A stretch of DNA of 64,000 nt from Pseudomonas sp. DTU_2021_1001937_2_SI_NGA_ILE_001 (GCF_032463525.1 NZ_CP135971.1:248001-312000); one strand, 5' to 3'; shown: positions 8,818-17,970, numbered from the stretch's first letter. The notes: a model not told the origin generated them from the letters alone. Program-made: numbers and translations.

Positions 8818-10815
8818 ATGAACCAGAAGGTTGACCTGCAGGGGCTGGATGACCACCCCCTGGACACCGGCCAGGCGTTGCTGCGGCTGCGCAACGTGAG
8901 TCGCAGCTTCATGGCCGGCGACCGTGAGTTCCACGCCCTGCGCGGCATCGACCTGGACATTCACGCCGGGGAACTGGTGGCGATCATCGGCTCTTCGGGC
9001 TCGGGCAAATCCACCCTGATGAACATCCTCGGTTGCCTGGACCACGCCAGTGCCGGCAGTTACCGGGTCAAAGGCCATGAAACCCGTACGCTGGACGACG
9101 ACGCCCTGGCGGCGCTGCGTCGCGACCATTTCGGCTTCATCTTCCAGCGCTACCACCTGTTGCCGCACCTGGATGCCGTGCGCAACGTGGAGATTCCGGC
9201 GATCTACGCCGGCACTGCGCAGGCGGCGCGTCATCAGCGCGCCGAGGCGCTGCTGGCCCGGCTGGGCTTGCGTGGCCACCTGGAACACCGCCCGAGCCAG
9301 CTCTCGGGGGGGCAGCAGCAGCGGGTGAGTATCGCCAGGGCCCTGATGAACGGCGGCCAGGTGATCCTCGCCGACGAACCCACCGGCGCACTGGACAGCG
9401 CCAGTGGCCGTGAGGTGATGAGCATCCTGCGCGAGCTGCACGCTGCCGGGCACACGGTGGTGCTGGTCACCCACGACCCGAAGATCGCCGAGCATGCCGA
9501 GCGGGTGATCGAGGTCAGTGACGGGCAGATCGTCAGCGACCGGCGCAATGTTCCCGCCACGCCAACGCTGCCCAGGCCGGAGGTCGAGGCGGCGCCACGG
9601 CGCGGCTGGAGCGTCGGCCTGGGGCTGTTTCGTGAAGCCTTCGCCATGGCCTGGATTGCGCTGATCTCGCATCGCATGCGCACCTTGCTGACCATGCTGG
9701 GGATCATCATCGGCATCACTTCGGTGGTGTCGATCTCGGCCATCGGCGAAGGCGCCAAGCGCTACGTGCTCAAGGACATTCAGGCGATCGGCAGCAATAC
9801 CATCGATATCTACGCCGGCAGCAACTTCGGCGACAGCCGGGCCAAGTCGATCGAAACCCTGCTACCGGCGGACGTCACCGCGCTCAACCAGCTGTATTAC
9901 GTCGACAGCGCCACGCCGGTGGTGGGCCGCAGCATGCTGCTGCGTTATCGCAATCTGGACGTCGATGCCCAGCTCAATGGCGTCAGCAGTCGCTACTTCC
10001 AGGTGCGCAACCTGCAACTGGCCGCCGGGATCAGCTTCAGCGACGAAGATGCGCGGCGCCAGGCGCAGGTGGTGGTGCTCGACCACAACACCGCACAGCG
10101 CCTGTTCGGCGCGGATGTGAACCCGCTTGGCCAGGTGATCCTGGTCGGCCAGTTGCCGTGCACGGTGATCGGCGTCACCGCCGATCACAAGAACCTGTTC
10201 ATCGCCGGCAACACGCTGAATTTCTGGATGCCCTACGAAACCGCTGCCGGGCGCGTGCTCGGCCAGCGGCACCTGGACAGCATCAGCGTACGGGTCAAGG
10301 ACGGCATGCCCAGCAAGGCCGTGGAGGAACGCATCAACGCGCTGATGCTGCAGCGCCATGGCACCAAGGACTTCTTCACCAATAACCTCGACAGCGTGAT
10401 GCAGACCGTCGACAAGACCAGCCGCTCGCTGACCCTGCTGCTGTCGTTGATCGCGGTGATCTCGCTGGTGGTCGGCGGCATCGGGGTGATGAACATCATG
10501 CTGGTGTCGGTGACCGAGCGGACCCGCGAGATTGGCATCCGTATGGCGGTGGGGGCACGGCAGTCGGACATTCGCCAGCAGTTTCTGGTGGAGGCGATCA
10601 TGGTCTGCCTGATCGGCGGGGTGATCGGCATCGCGCTGTCCTACGCCATCGGCTATTTGTTCACCCTGGTGGTCAGCCAGTGGGAGATGGTGTTTTCACC
10701 GCTGTCGGTGGTCACCGCGTTCGCCTGCTCGACGCTGATCGGCGTGCTGTTCGGTTTCGTGCCGGCGCGCAATGCCGCCAGGCTCGACCCGATCAACGCC
10801 CTGGCCCGCGATTGA
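8818..10815 (+). CDS. macB: MacB-like ABC exporter (fused ATPase and permease)
   Basis: A 665-residue protein of typical MacB length. The N-terminal ATPase has Walker A GSSGSGKST, signature LSGGQQQR, Walker B VILADEPTGALD and the H-loop VLVTHDP. A first transmembrane helix follows (about residues 285-310), then a large periplasmic MacB_PCD domain (to about 530) and three C-terminal helices of the FtsX type, including GGIGVMNIMLVSVTERTREIG. It powers export by a mechanotransmission mechanism together with MacA. The start lies 2 bp after the macA stop with a GGGGAG ribosome site inside the macA end. The likely cargo is the lipopeptide of the upstream NRPS. Confidence 0.95.
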   Translation: MNQKVDLQGLDDHPLDTGQALLRLRNVSRSFMAGDREFHALRGIDLDIHAGELVAIIGSSGSGKSTLMNILGCLDHASAGSYRVKGHETRTLDDDALAALRRDHFGFIFQRYHLLPHLDAVRNVEIPAIYAGTAQAARHQRAEALLARLGLRGHLEHRPSQLSGGQQQRVSIARALMNGGQVILADEPTGALDSASGREVMSILRELHAAGHTVVLVTHDPKIAEHAERVIEVSDGQIVSDRRNVPATPTLPRPEVEAAPRRGWSVGLGLFREAFAMAWIALISHRMRTLLTMLGIIIGITSVVSISAIGEGAKRYVLKDIQAIGSNTIDIYAGSNFGDSRAKSIETLLPADVTALNQLYYVDSATPVVGRSMLLRYRNLDVDAQLNGVSSRYFQVRNLQLAAGISFSDEDARRQAQVVVLDHNTAQRLFGADVNPLGQVILVGQLPCTVIGVTADHKNLFIAGNTLNFWMPYETAAGRVLGQRHLDSISVRVKDGMPSKAVEERINALMLQRHGTKDFFTNNLDSVMQTVDKTSRSLTLLLSLIAVISLVVGGIGVMNIMLVSVTERTREIGIRMAVGARQSDIRQQFLVEAIMVCLIGGVIGIALSYAIGYLFTLVVSQWEMVFSPLSVVTAFACSTLIGVLFGFVPARNAARLDPINALARD

Positions 10816-10839
10816 GATGCACGGCCAGGGCGTATGGCT

Positions 10840-11487
10840 TCAGTGGGTCGAGACCTGGCCTTCAGGGGCTTCGTACAGCCAGCGCATCAGCGCGTTGCGC
10901 CCGCTGATGCCCAGTTTGGCCGCAGCACGACGCAGGTAGCTGCCGACGGTGTGCGGCGTGAGCATCAGTTGCTCGGCCTGTTGGGGCACGGTGTGCCCGG
11001 CGAGCAGGCCCAGGCAGACCTGTTGCTCGCGCTCGGACAGCCTGATGCCGGTTTCGCGCAGGCGCTCCTGAAAGCGCACCTCGATAGTGCCCGAGCTGTC
11101 ACCCAGGCCCTGGTGGACCTGCACGTGCCGGTCCAGCAGCGAGAACAGCAGGGGCGCCAGGTCATTCAGTTGGCCACGCTCCTGTTCGCTGAAGGCCTGG
11201 GCGGTGGCGCTGCGCAGCGCCACGATGCGGTGCTGGAAGTATTCCGAGGTGTCTTGCGAGCAGAGCCGCAAGGCTTCATCGCAGGGCGGCGCATCGCGTC
11301 TGGAGCTGATCAGCTCTTCGAACGGCGGGTGCGGCACCAGGGTCGAGCAGAGGCGCGCGACCGACTGCAGGTGAACGGCGTCCACGCGTAGTTGCGCGGC
11401 AATCAGGCCATGCAGGTCGTGGGTGAAATGCTGCGTGCCGATGCTGGCGATGGCTTTGCCTATTTGCGGCAGAAGGGTGTGAGGCAT
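10840..11487 (-). CDS. LuxR-type transcriptional regulator next to the lipopeptide genes
   Basis: A 215-residue protein with a C-terminal LuxR helix-turn-helix (about residues 148-208; LSEREQQVCLGLLAGHTV then TPHTVGSYLRRAAAKLGI). No autoinducer-binding or receiver domain is recognisable in the N-terminal part. It is convergent with macB, 24 bp away. Regulators of this size and type flank lipopeptide NRPS clusters in Pseudomonas (the PsoR/EtlR/SyfR kind) and activate them; the same role is inferred here. The second recognition helix departs somewhat from canonical LuxR proteins but keeps the usual pattern. Confidence 0.85.
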   Translation of the reverse strand: MPHTLLPQIGKAIASIGTQHFTHDLHGLIAAQLRVDAVHLQSVARLCSTLVPHPPFEELISSRRDAPPCDEALRLCSQDTSEYFQHRIVALRSATAQAFSEQERGQLNDLAPLLFSLLDRHVQVHQGLGDSSGTIEVRFQERLRETGIRLSEREQQVCLGLLAGHTVPQQAEQLMLTPHTVGSYLRRAAAKLGISGRNALMRWLYEAPEGQVSTH

Positions 11488-12228
11488 GTTGTTTCATCCA
11501 TGAAATTGAGAACCAGTGGTTTTATTGTGGGGCGATTATGTGACTGGGTGGTCACGTTTTTTCAAGTCATTTTTTCGGTGAGGCGATATAAGGCGTTACT
11601 TCAGAATGGATCCGGGATTTCAGGACACGCTACAGCGAGTTGGATAATAGCCGTGCGCGTGTTACCGGATCATGTAGCCGGGCGGGGTAAACGCAGGCTT
11701 AGTTCATTTGGCCGTGGTGTCGCTCGATACTTTCGGCGCAGGCCGCTTTGGCTCCGGGTGACCGAGCACGCCTGCGAGCTGGCCTGAAAGCCGCGCCCCT
11801 CCTGCTTCGTGCACATGTGCTCAGGCGTTGCGCCGTCTGCTGGAGTGACGCGCTGTCATTTCTGGCGCGACGTTATTTCGACGAATTATCGCTGTAATTA
11901 AACGCAGGGTCGGTCTATTGACCCGTTGTTATGTGTGGGTATGTCGGTGGTGCTCATCCAAGTTATAGCGCGGTACCGGTTTCTGCGTTAGATCAGGCCG
12001 GGGAGGGGGATAAATGCCCGGTCGCGGGCAGGTTATTTGAGCTAAGTTGGGTAATTAGCTGATCTAAGTCTGTGGGCATCGGTATCTAATTGGGCACGCC
12101 ATTCGTGCCTGCTTAGTTCGTCGGCTTCGTCAGCGGACACAGCGCCGGGAAAGCTGCCACGCGACGCCACGGGTACGACAGGCCGATGTGCTAGGGTGCG
12201 GGCCTGTCCAGGAGAAAGTTTTTCTACC
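11488..12228. other. 740-bp intergenic region of lower GC content
   Basis: Between the luxR-type gene and the LysR gene the base composition falls visibly (runs such as TTTTTTCAAGTCATTTTTTCGG near 11550). No convincing gene is present; the short open frames at 11392-11787 and 12042-12263 have no ribosome site or recognisable product. It must hold the luxR-type promoter on the right-hand side of that gene. A 10-bp palindrome GCACATGTGC lies near 11813. No lux box or other known operator was recognised. Confidence 0.5.
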
Positions 12229-13119
12229 ATGTCTGCCACCTTGTCCACGTTACCCTCGCTCAATGCCCTGCGTACCTTCGAGGTGGCGGCGCGGCATCTG
12301 AACTTTCGCCTGGCTGCCGATGAGCTGGCAGTGACCCAGGCTGCCGTGGCCCAGCAGGTGCGGGGTCTGGAAGCCAGCCTGGGGATTCGCCTGTTCGAGC
12401 GCCTGCCGCGTGGGCTGGCCTTGACCAGTGCCGGGCGAGCCTACGCCGAGAGTATCGGCCGGGCCCTCGAGCTGATTGTCCAGGCCACCCAGGCGCTGCG
12501 CCCCGACCTCTTGCAACTGACCGTCAGTGTGCCGCCGAGCTTTGCCTCACGCTGGCTGATCCCGCGCCTGGCGCGTTTCACCGAAGCTCACCCGCACATT
12601 GACCTGCGAGTGCTGGCCACCGAGCAGTTGTCGCGTTTCCACACCGATGGCGTGGACGTGGCGGTGCGCTATGGGCGCCCGCCGTTCGGGCCGGGGCTGA
12701 ACGTCGAACGGCTGCTGGAGCAGCGTATCGTCGTGGTGGGCAACCCGGCGCTGATCGAACGCTTGGGCTGCCCGCGCGAGGCTGCCGACCTGCAGCACTT
12801 CCTGTTGCTGCACGATGCCCACAACCTCTGGCCCCGCTACATGGAGCATGCGTTTGGCCGTTCGCAGCACGGCGGTTCGAAGAACCTGCGTTTCAACAGC
12901 ACGTCGCTGGCCATCGAGGCGGCTCTTGCCGGGCAGGGCCTGGCACTGGTGAGCCGCGCGTTCGTGGCCGATGACCTGAGAGCCGGACGCTTGGTGGCCG
13001 TTCTCGACCACGAACTGCCGATGGACAAGGCGTTCTACCTGGTATGGCCGCGGCGGGGCGTGAGCGACGGTCCGCTGCATACCGTACTGGACTGGCTCAG
13101 AATCCAGGCCAGGCAGTAG
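12229..13119 (+). CDS. LysR-family regulator (GcvA-like)
   Basis: A 296-residue LysR-type regulator. The winged HTH occupies residues 8-67 (LPSLNALRTFEVAARHLNF, then VTQAAVAQQVRGLE), followed by the periplasmic-binding-like effector domain. I chose the ATG at 12229 because AGGAGA lies 13 bp upstream and because the protein then starts at the usual MSATLSTLPSLNALR position. An upstream GTG at 12196 is in frame but lacks support. It is followed, same strand, 92 bp later by an SDR and an ornithine-cyclodeaminase-like gene, which are its most likely targets. Confidence 0.9.
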   Translation: MSATLSTLPSLNALRTFEVAARHLNFRLAADELAVTQAAVAQQVRGLEASLGIRLFERLPRGLALTSAGRAYAESIGRALELIVQATQALRPDLLQLTVSVPPSFASRWLIPRLARFTEAHPHIDLRVLATEQLSRFHTDGVDVAVRYGRPPFGPGLNVERLLEQRIVVVGNPALIERLGCPREAADLQHFLLLHDAHNLWPRYMEHAFGRSQHGGSKNLRFNSTSLAIEAALAGQGLALVSRAFVADDLRAGRLVAVLDHELPMDKAFYLVWPRRGVSDGPLHTVLDWLRIQARQ

Positions 13120-13211
13120 AAAAACTATCGTTTTGTGCAGCTTGCGCTGCCTCTCTCAGGGGGTGATCGCCTGCTAGGCTGGCTGCTCATTACTTTTCTG
13201 GAGAACACCCC

Positions 13212-13916
13212 ATGGCTGAGCAAAAAGTGGCGATCATCATGGCCGGCGGCAGTGGTATGGGCGCAGCGGCGGCCAGGCGCCTGGCCGCCGATGGCTTCAG
13301 GGTCGGCATCCTCTCGGCCTCGGGCAAGGGCGAGGCGCTGGCCGCCGAGCTGGGCGGCATCGGCGTCACCGGCAGCAACCAGTCCAGCGCCGACATGCAG
13401 CGCCTGGTGGAGCAGGTGCTGCAGGCCTGGGGGCGCATCGACGTACTGGTCAACAGCGCCGGCCATGGGCCGCGGGCGCCGCTGCTGGAAATCAGCGACG
13501 AAGACTGGCACACGGGCATGGACGTGTACCTGATGAACGTGATTCGTGCCACGCGGCTGGTGACGCCTGTCATGCAGCGCCAGGGTGGTGGCGCGATCAT
13601 CAATATTTCCACGGCCTGGGTCGCGGAACCTGCGGCGATGTTTCCCACCTCGGCGGTGTTCCGCGCCGGTCTCGGCGCCTTCACCAAGCTGTTCGCCGAC
13701 AGCTATGCCAAGGACAACATCCGTATCAACAATGTTCTTCCGGGCTGGATCGACAGCCTGCCGCAGACCGACGAGCGCCGCGCCAGCGTGCCGCTCGGCC
13801 GTTACGGGCGCAGCGAAGAGATCGCCGCGACCATTGCCTTTCTGGCCAGTGATGGCGCAGCCTACATCACCGCGCAGAGCCTGCGTGTCGACGGTGGGCT
13901 GATGCGCAGCATCTGA
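13212..13916 (+). CDS. SDR-family protein with atypical active site
   Basis: A 234-residue short-chain dehydrogenase/reductase fold: cofactor loop MAGGSGMG at residues 10-17, NSAG at 81-84, active-site-type Ser133 (NIS), helix with AGLGAFTKL at 152-160, and the C-terminal FLASDGAAYITAQSLRVDGG. Two signature sites deviate. The usual TGxxxGxG is MAGGSGMG, and the catalytic YxxxK is replaced by Ser147-xxx-Arg151 (SAVFR). It may therefore be a non-canonical oxidoreductase or a protein without classical SDR chemistry. It sits between a LysR gene and an ornithine-cyclodeaminase-family gene (35-bp gap), probably one operon. Substrate unknown. Confidence 0.88.
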   Translation: MAEQKVAIIMAGGSGMGAAAARRLAADGFRVGILSASGKGEALAAELGGIGVTGSNQSSADMQRLVEQVLQAWGRIDVLVNSAGHGPRAPLLEISDEDWHTGMDVYLMNVIRATRLVTPVMQRQGGGAIINISTAWVAEPAAMFPTSAVFRAGLGAFTKLFADSYAKDNIRINNVLPGWIDSLPQTDERRASVPLGRYGRSEEIAATIAFLASDGAAYITAQSLRVDGGLMRSI

Positions 13917-13951
13917 ACGGCGCAGCGGTCGCCTACATCAAGAGGAACGCG

Positions 13952-14899
13952 ATGAACAAGCAGCACGCTGGCGCCGCCAGCCAGGAACCGGTCGTGGTTT
14001 GCGACCGTGAGCGTACCGCGCAACTGCTGGACTTTCCGCGCCTGGTCGAGGCCATCGCCCAGGCCGCGCGGGAACTGCGCGACGGCCAGATCCTCAGTCC
14101 TGAACGCCTGGTGGTGCCGCTGGGCAGCGGCGTGCTGTTGAGCATGCCGGCCACGGCCCGCGACATCGGCATCCATAAGCTGGTCAATGTACACCCGGCC
14201 AATGCGGCGTTGGGCTTGCCGTCGATCCACGGCACGGTGAGCGTGTGCGACGCGCAGACCGGCCGCATCGCTTGCCTGCTCGATGGCCCCGAGGTCACCG
14301 GGCGGCGTACCGCGGCGGTGACCCTGCTGGCCATTCGCACGCTGTTCGACGGTCAGCCGACCGAGTTCCTGTTGTATGGCACCGGCGTGCAGGCGCGTTA
14401 TCACGTGCAGGCCATCCACGCGCTGTACCCGCAAGCGCGTATCCGCATCAGCGGACGCGACCGGGTAAGGGTTCGGCAGTTCTGCGCAGAGGTCGCCGCA
14501 CTGCACCCGCGGGTCGAGGCCCTGGAGGGTAGCGTGCCGCCAGAGGTGCAGGTGGTGATCACCCTGACCACCAGCCTGGCGCCGGTGTATGACCAGGCGC
14601 CTCGCAGTGGTCGTCTGGTGATCGGCGTCGGCGCCTTCAAGCCGGAGATGGTCGAGATCGGCCCGGCGACCCTGGAAGGCAGTGAGATCTACGTCGATGA
14701 ACCCGAGGGCGCCCACGCCGAAGCCGGTGACCTGCTGCAGGCTGGCGTGGACTGGACACGAGTCGGCTCGCTGGCCGCCGCGCTGGATGCGCCGTGTAAG
14801 CCTGGCAGGCCGGTGGTGTTCAAGAGTGTCGGCACCGGTGCCTGGGACCTGGCGGCGGCGCGGGTGGCCCTGGCGGCGCTCGCCAGCCAGGCAGATTGA
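13952..14899 (+). CDS. Ornithine cyclodeaminase / mu-crystallin family protein
   Basis: A 315-residue member of the OCD/mu-crystallin family, close to the usual family length. It has the N-terminal substrate platform (VPLGSGVLLSMPAT, HKLVNVHPAN) and the Rossmann part with GTGVQARYHVQAI. Known functions include ornithine cyclodeaminase and NAD(P)H-dependent reduction of delta1-pyrroline- or delta1-piperideine-2-carboxylate (LhpI-type). The second type is more frequent for proteins of this kind in pseudomonads, but the sequence alone does not decide. A ribosome site AAGAGG precedes the ATG. It is the last gene of the LysR-SDR-OCD group; an imine or cyclic amino acid substrate for the group is a guess. 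Confidence 0.85.
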   Translation: MNKQHAGAASQEPVVVCDRERTAQLLDFPRLVEAIAQAARELRDGQILSPERLVVPLGSGVLLSMPATARDIGIHKLVNVHPANAALGLPSIHGTVSVCDAQTGRIACLLDGPEVTGRRTAAVTLLAIRTLFDGQPTEFLLYGTGVQARYHVQAIHALYPQARIRISGRDRVRVRQFCAEVAALHPRVEALEGSVPPEVQVVITLTTSLAPVYDQAPRSGRLVIGVGAFKPEMVEIGPATLEGSEIYVDEPEGAHAEAGDLLQAGVDWTRVGSLAAALDAPCKPGRPVVFKSVGTGAWDLAAARVALAALASQAD

Positions 14900-15000
14900 T
14901 CGGTAGGACCGGCTTCAGCCGGGATACCTTTCGCAGCTGAGGTCGGACAGGGCGCAGTTGTCCTTGGGAGGCGGGGCCGGACAGAACGGCCAGCCCCGTT
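14900..15000. terminator. REP-like fragment and stem-loop between convergent genes
   Basis: A single REP-like arm (ACCGGCTTCAGCCGGG, about 14907-14922) is followed by a stem-loop at 14973-14997 (GGGGCCGG pairing with CGGCCAGCCCC, one mismatch). It lies between two genes that end towards each other, so it may work as a terminator for both. There is no good T-tract. Confidence 0.4.
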
Positions 15001-15004
15001 TGGC

Positions 15005-16303
15005 TCATGGCTGGCGGGTCACGCGCCAGACCGTGTTGGCCAAGTCGTCGGCGATGATCAGCGCGCCTTTCGGGTCGACGGTCACGCCCACCGGGCGGCC
15101 GCGGGTCTTGCCGTCTTCACCACGGAAACCGGTGGCGAAGTCCACTGGCTCACCAGCCGGTTTGCCGTCGTTGAAGGGCACGAAGATCACCTTGTAGCCC
15201 ACCGGGTTGTCACGGTTCCAGCTGCCGTGCTCGCCGACGAACACGCCATTGGCGAACCTGTCGCCCATCGCCGGGATCGAGAACGACACGCCCAGCGCCG
15301 CGACGTGGGAGCCCAGGCTGTAGTCCGGCTTGGTCGCTCTGGCCACCATGTCCGGGTTCTGTGGATGGGCACGGCTGTCGACGTTCTGCCCCCAGTAACT
15401 CCACGGCCAGCCGTAGAAAGCGCCTTCCTTCACCGAGGTCAGGTAGTCCGGCACCAGGTCCGGGCCCAGTTCGTCACGCTCGTTGACCACCGCCCAGAGC
15501 TGCTCGCTGCCGGGCTGGATGGCCAGCGCCGTAGGGTTGCGCAGGCCGGTGGCGTAGGGCTTGTGCGCGCCGGTCTGGGTGTCGATCTGCCAGACCATCG
15601 CGCGGTCGGCTTCGACTTCCATGCCACGTTCGCCGATGTTGCTGTTCGAGCCGATGCCCACGTACAGGTAGCGGCCGTCGGCGCTGATGGTCATGGCCTT
15701 GGTCCAGTGGTGGTTGACCTCCGCCGGCAGGGCGGTGAGCCTGACCGGCGCACCGCTGGCCTGGGTCTGGCCGTCCTGGTAGTCGAAACGCACCACGGCA
15801 TCCTGGTTGGCGACGTACAGCTTGCCGTCGGCGAAGGCCAGGCCGTAGGGCGCGTTGAGGTTGTCGGCGAACACCGTCTGCACTTCGTAGCGCCCATCGC
15901 CGTCGGCATCGCGCAGCAGGGTCAGGCGGTTGCCGCCCTTCACCTTGGTATTGCCCTGGGCCTTGATGTAGCCGGCGATCACGTCCTTGGGCTTGAGCTT
16001 GGCGGCATTACCGCCGCGGCCTTCGGCCACCAGAATGTCACCGTTGGGCAACACCAGGGTCTGGCGCGGAATCTTCAGGTCGGTGGCAATGGCGTTGATG
16101 GCGAAGCCTTGCGGCACCGTGGGCTTCTGGCTGCCCCATTCGGCCGGCTCGGCGATCTTCATGCTGGGCAACAGGCCGCGTTGTGGTTCGGGCAGCTTAG
16201 GGTCCGGTCCGCGCGCCTGGGTGCTGTCGGCTTCGCCGCCGCAGGCGCTCAGCAACAGGGTCAGGCCGAGCAGGCTCAGTGGTTTGATCAGGCGGCTGTT
16301 CAT
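15005..16303 (-). CDS. PQQ-type sugar/sorbosone dehydrogenase-family lipoprotein
   Basis: A 432-residue protein of the glucose/sorbosone dehydrogenase beta-propeller family. The start at 16303 gives a clean lipoprotein signal with lipobox LLLSAC (Cys at about residue 20), so it is anchored in a membrane facing the periplasm. Longer in-frame starts upstream would destroy the signal peptide. Family motifs include NAPYGLAFADGKLYVAN, VNHHWTKAMTISADG, YATGLRNPTALAIQPG and GSHVAALGVSF. Relatives oxidise aldoses or sorbosone with PQQ; the substrate here is unknown. The start overlaps the stop of the upstream membrane gene (ATGA), showing translational coupling. Confidence 0.9.
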   Translation of the reverse strand: MNSRLIKPLSLLGLTLLLSACGGEADSTQARGPDPKLPEPQRGLLPSMKIAEPAEWGSQKPTVPQGFAINAIATDLKIPRQTLVLPNGDILVAEGRGGNAAKLKPKDVIAGYIKAQGNTKVKGGNRLTLLRDADGDGRYEVQTVFADNLNAPYGLAFADGKLYVANQDAVVRFDYQDGQTQASGAPVRLTALPAEVNHHWTKAMTISADGRYLYVGIGSNSNIGERGMEVEADRAMVWQIDTQTGAHKPYATGLRNPTALAIQPGSEQLWAVVNERDELGPDLVPDYLTSVKEGAFYGWPWSYWGQNVDSRAHPQNPDMVARATKPDYSLGSHVAALGVSFSIPAMGDRFANGVFVGEHGSWNRDNPVGYKVIFVPFNDGKPAGEPVDFATGFRGEDGKTRGRPVGVTVDPKGALIIADDLANTVWRVTRQP

Positions 16304-16728
16304 CGGGCACCTCCGGCGCGCAGGTTGCTGAAGCCGGTCCACGCCGAGACCACGGCCAGCAGCGCGACCAACACCGACAGCACCAGGCCGGCGGGCATCA
16401 CCGCCCAGGCGTCCTTGGCGTGTTCGAAAGCGTTGATCAGGGCCAGCACCCAAGTGGCCAGCAACAGCAGCAGGTAGACCAGCGGGCGGCCGCCCTTGTG
16501 CGCGGCGCGCAGCAGATTGGAGATGGCGAACAGGCCGGCCAGACCGGCGAACAGCAGGCCCCCGGCGATCAGCCAGGAAGCGAAGTTGCTCCACTGGATC
16601 TGCACGGTGTTGTAGTAGGCGATATCGCTGAACAGGGCGCCGAGGAACAGCGACACGCTGCCGCCGAGCAGGATCCCGTGCAGCGGGCCCGGCGCGGTGC
16701 GGTAAGGGGGTTGGTCGGGGACGGTCAC
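16300..16728 (-). CDS. DUF2231-type four-helix membrane protein
   Basis: A 142-residue inner-membrane protein with about four hydrophobic helices (HGILLGGSVSLFLGALFSDI, WLIAGGLLFAGLAGLFAI, YLLLLLATWVLALINAF, and a C-terminal helix). It matches the DUF2231 pattern, including the N-terminal PLHGILLG. I chose the GTG at 16728 because AGGAG lies 8 bp upstream; the longer open frame has no ribosome site. It overlaps the sugar-dehydrogenase lipoprotein gene by 4 bp. The pairing suggests a membrane partner, perhaps for electron transfer, but the function is unknown. Confidence 0.85.
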   Translation of the reverse strand: MTVPDQPPYRTAPGPLHGILLGGSVSLFLGALFSDIAYYNTVQIQWSNFASWLIAGGLLFAGLAGLFAISNLLRAAHKGGRPLVYLLLLLATWVLALINAFEHAKDAWAVMPAGLVLSVLVALLAVVSAWTGFSNLRAGGAR

Positions 16729-16828
16729 TGTGGTGCTCCTTGTGTGTTCTGGTTCACTTCCAGGGCAGGGGTTCGAAGGTATTCGAACAAGGAAGTGGAT
16801 ACCGGGAGCGCCGCTTAAGTTCAGCAGC

Positions 16829-16865
16829 AACCCGGCCCTGAAACATCCTGCAACAGAGCCGGGTT
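16829..16865 (-). terminator. Stem-loop downstream of the lipoprotein gene
   Basis: AACCCGGC at 16829-16836 pairs perfectly with GCCGGGTT at 16858-16865 around a 21-base loop, 20 bp beyond the stop of the lipoprotein gene on the same strand. It lacks a T-tract, so it may be a weak terminator or a 3'-protecting hairpin. Confidence 0.4.
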
Positions 16866-16885
16866 CAGTGATTCGGTGTGGCGGC

Positions 16886-17707
16886 TCAGGGCACGCGGGT
16901 CAGGACCTGTTCGGTCAGTTCGCCACCGACCATCAGCAGGTAGCGCAGCTTGCCGTCGGTGGTGGGCTGCAGGATGGTGGCACTCTGCGATTTGTGCAGC
17001 GGATGGCTGAACAGCGCGGGGTTGGCGGAGTAGGCAAAGCTCTGGAAGTGCAGAGCGTTGCCCACCCAGCGCACGTCGTTGTACAGGTAATGCCAGTCGC
17101 CGCTGGCCGCATGGTCGATAACGGTGACGCCGCGGGCGTCGCGGCGGATCTCGACCTGCACTTCGCCATCGAGCGCCCACTTGCCCAGGTAGCGTTGCAG
17201 GTTGGCATGCGCCGGCACCTGCGGCGCCGGGGTGAAGTCGCTGGTCTGGTAAGGCGTCTGGCGGGCACGCTCGGCAGCGCTCGGGTAGCCTTCGCAGCGC
17301 GGTGCCAGTTGCGTGACCTTGCGGTAGTCGAAGGTCAGTGACTGGCCGGCCACCTCCATGCCCAGTTGCATCGTCTGCGGCGAAAAGGCCAGCACCTTGA
17401 GTTCGAAGCGCTCCTGCGGGGCTTGTACCTGAATACGGCTGCCGTCGGCGGCGATGCTGTAGCGTCCCGGCTCCGGCGCTTGCACATGGCTGTCCAGGCA
17501 GTTGAAGGGGTGCAGCAGCACCGTGCCATCGGCACGGAATTCACTGACGTTGGCGATGCCGTTGTTTAGCGGTTGCATCGCCCAGATGCCGACCAGACGG
17601 CTGGTGTCGCTGGCCAGCGCGGTGGCCCCTGGCGAGACTTCCTTGGAGGTGGCACAGCCGCCGAGCAGGGCGGCGCAGAGCATGAAGCAGAGCAGCTTTG
17701 TTGACAC
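16886..17707 (-). CDS. Predicted lipoprotein of unknown function
   Basis: About 273 residues from a GTG at 17707 (GGAAG six bases upstream); a TTG at 17725 would add six residues. The N-terminus is a lipoprotein signal (LLCFMLCAALLGGCATS; lipobox LGGC). The rest looks like two similar small beta-rich domains: LVGIWAMQPLNNG with FRADGTVLLHPF, and YLGKWALDGEVQVEIRR with a YLLMVGGEL end. I do not recognise a named family. It is divergent from the PP2C gene and separated from the sugar-dehydrogenase operon by a stem-loop. Confidence 0.75.
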   Translation of the reverse strand: MSTKLLCFMLCAALLGGCATSKEVSPGATALASDTSRLVGIWAMQPLNNGIANVSEFRADGTVLLHPFNCLDSHVQAPEPGRYSIAADGSRIQVQAPQERFELKVLAFSPQTMQLGMEVAGQSLTFDYRKVTQLAPRCEGYPSAAERARQTPYQTSDFTPAPQVPAHANLQRYLGKWALDGEVQVEIRRDARGVTVIDHAASGDWHYLYNDVRWVGNALHFQSFAYSANPALFSHPLHKSQSATILQPTTDGKLRYLLMVGGELTEQVLTRVP

Positions 17708-17970
17708 AGGGTTCTTCCGTTGCAAATCGTTGTTCAGCGCCCCGGCGTGATTTTCGGTGCGGGGCGGATTTCAGCCCAGCTATGACCGCCGGATCAAGGT
17801 TCAGTGCCCGACCGGTCGGCGGTCGGGCAGACGGCGTGGCGATGCCGTGCCATGATGGCGCGCTTGATTCCTTCAAGCGCCAGCCAAAGCGGTTCGCACA
17901 TCCAGGGCTTGGCGAACATCCTCGAACTTTGACGGTCAACTGGCCTCGACTCGTGTTGCAGGAGAACCCC

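Noticed and set aside
11392..12263. Short frames in the gap between the luxR-type and LysR genes
   Set aside because: No ribosome site, no motif, unusual residue composition; overlaps with real genes at both ends.
15005..16594. Longer start for the sugar-dehydrogenase lipoprotein
   Set aside because: The extension overlaps the DUF2231 gene and would place the lipoprotein signal in the middle of the protein.
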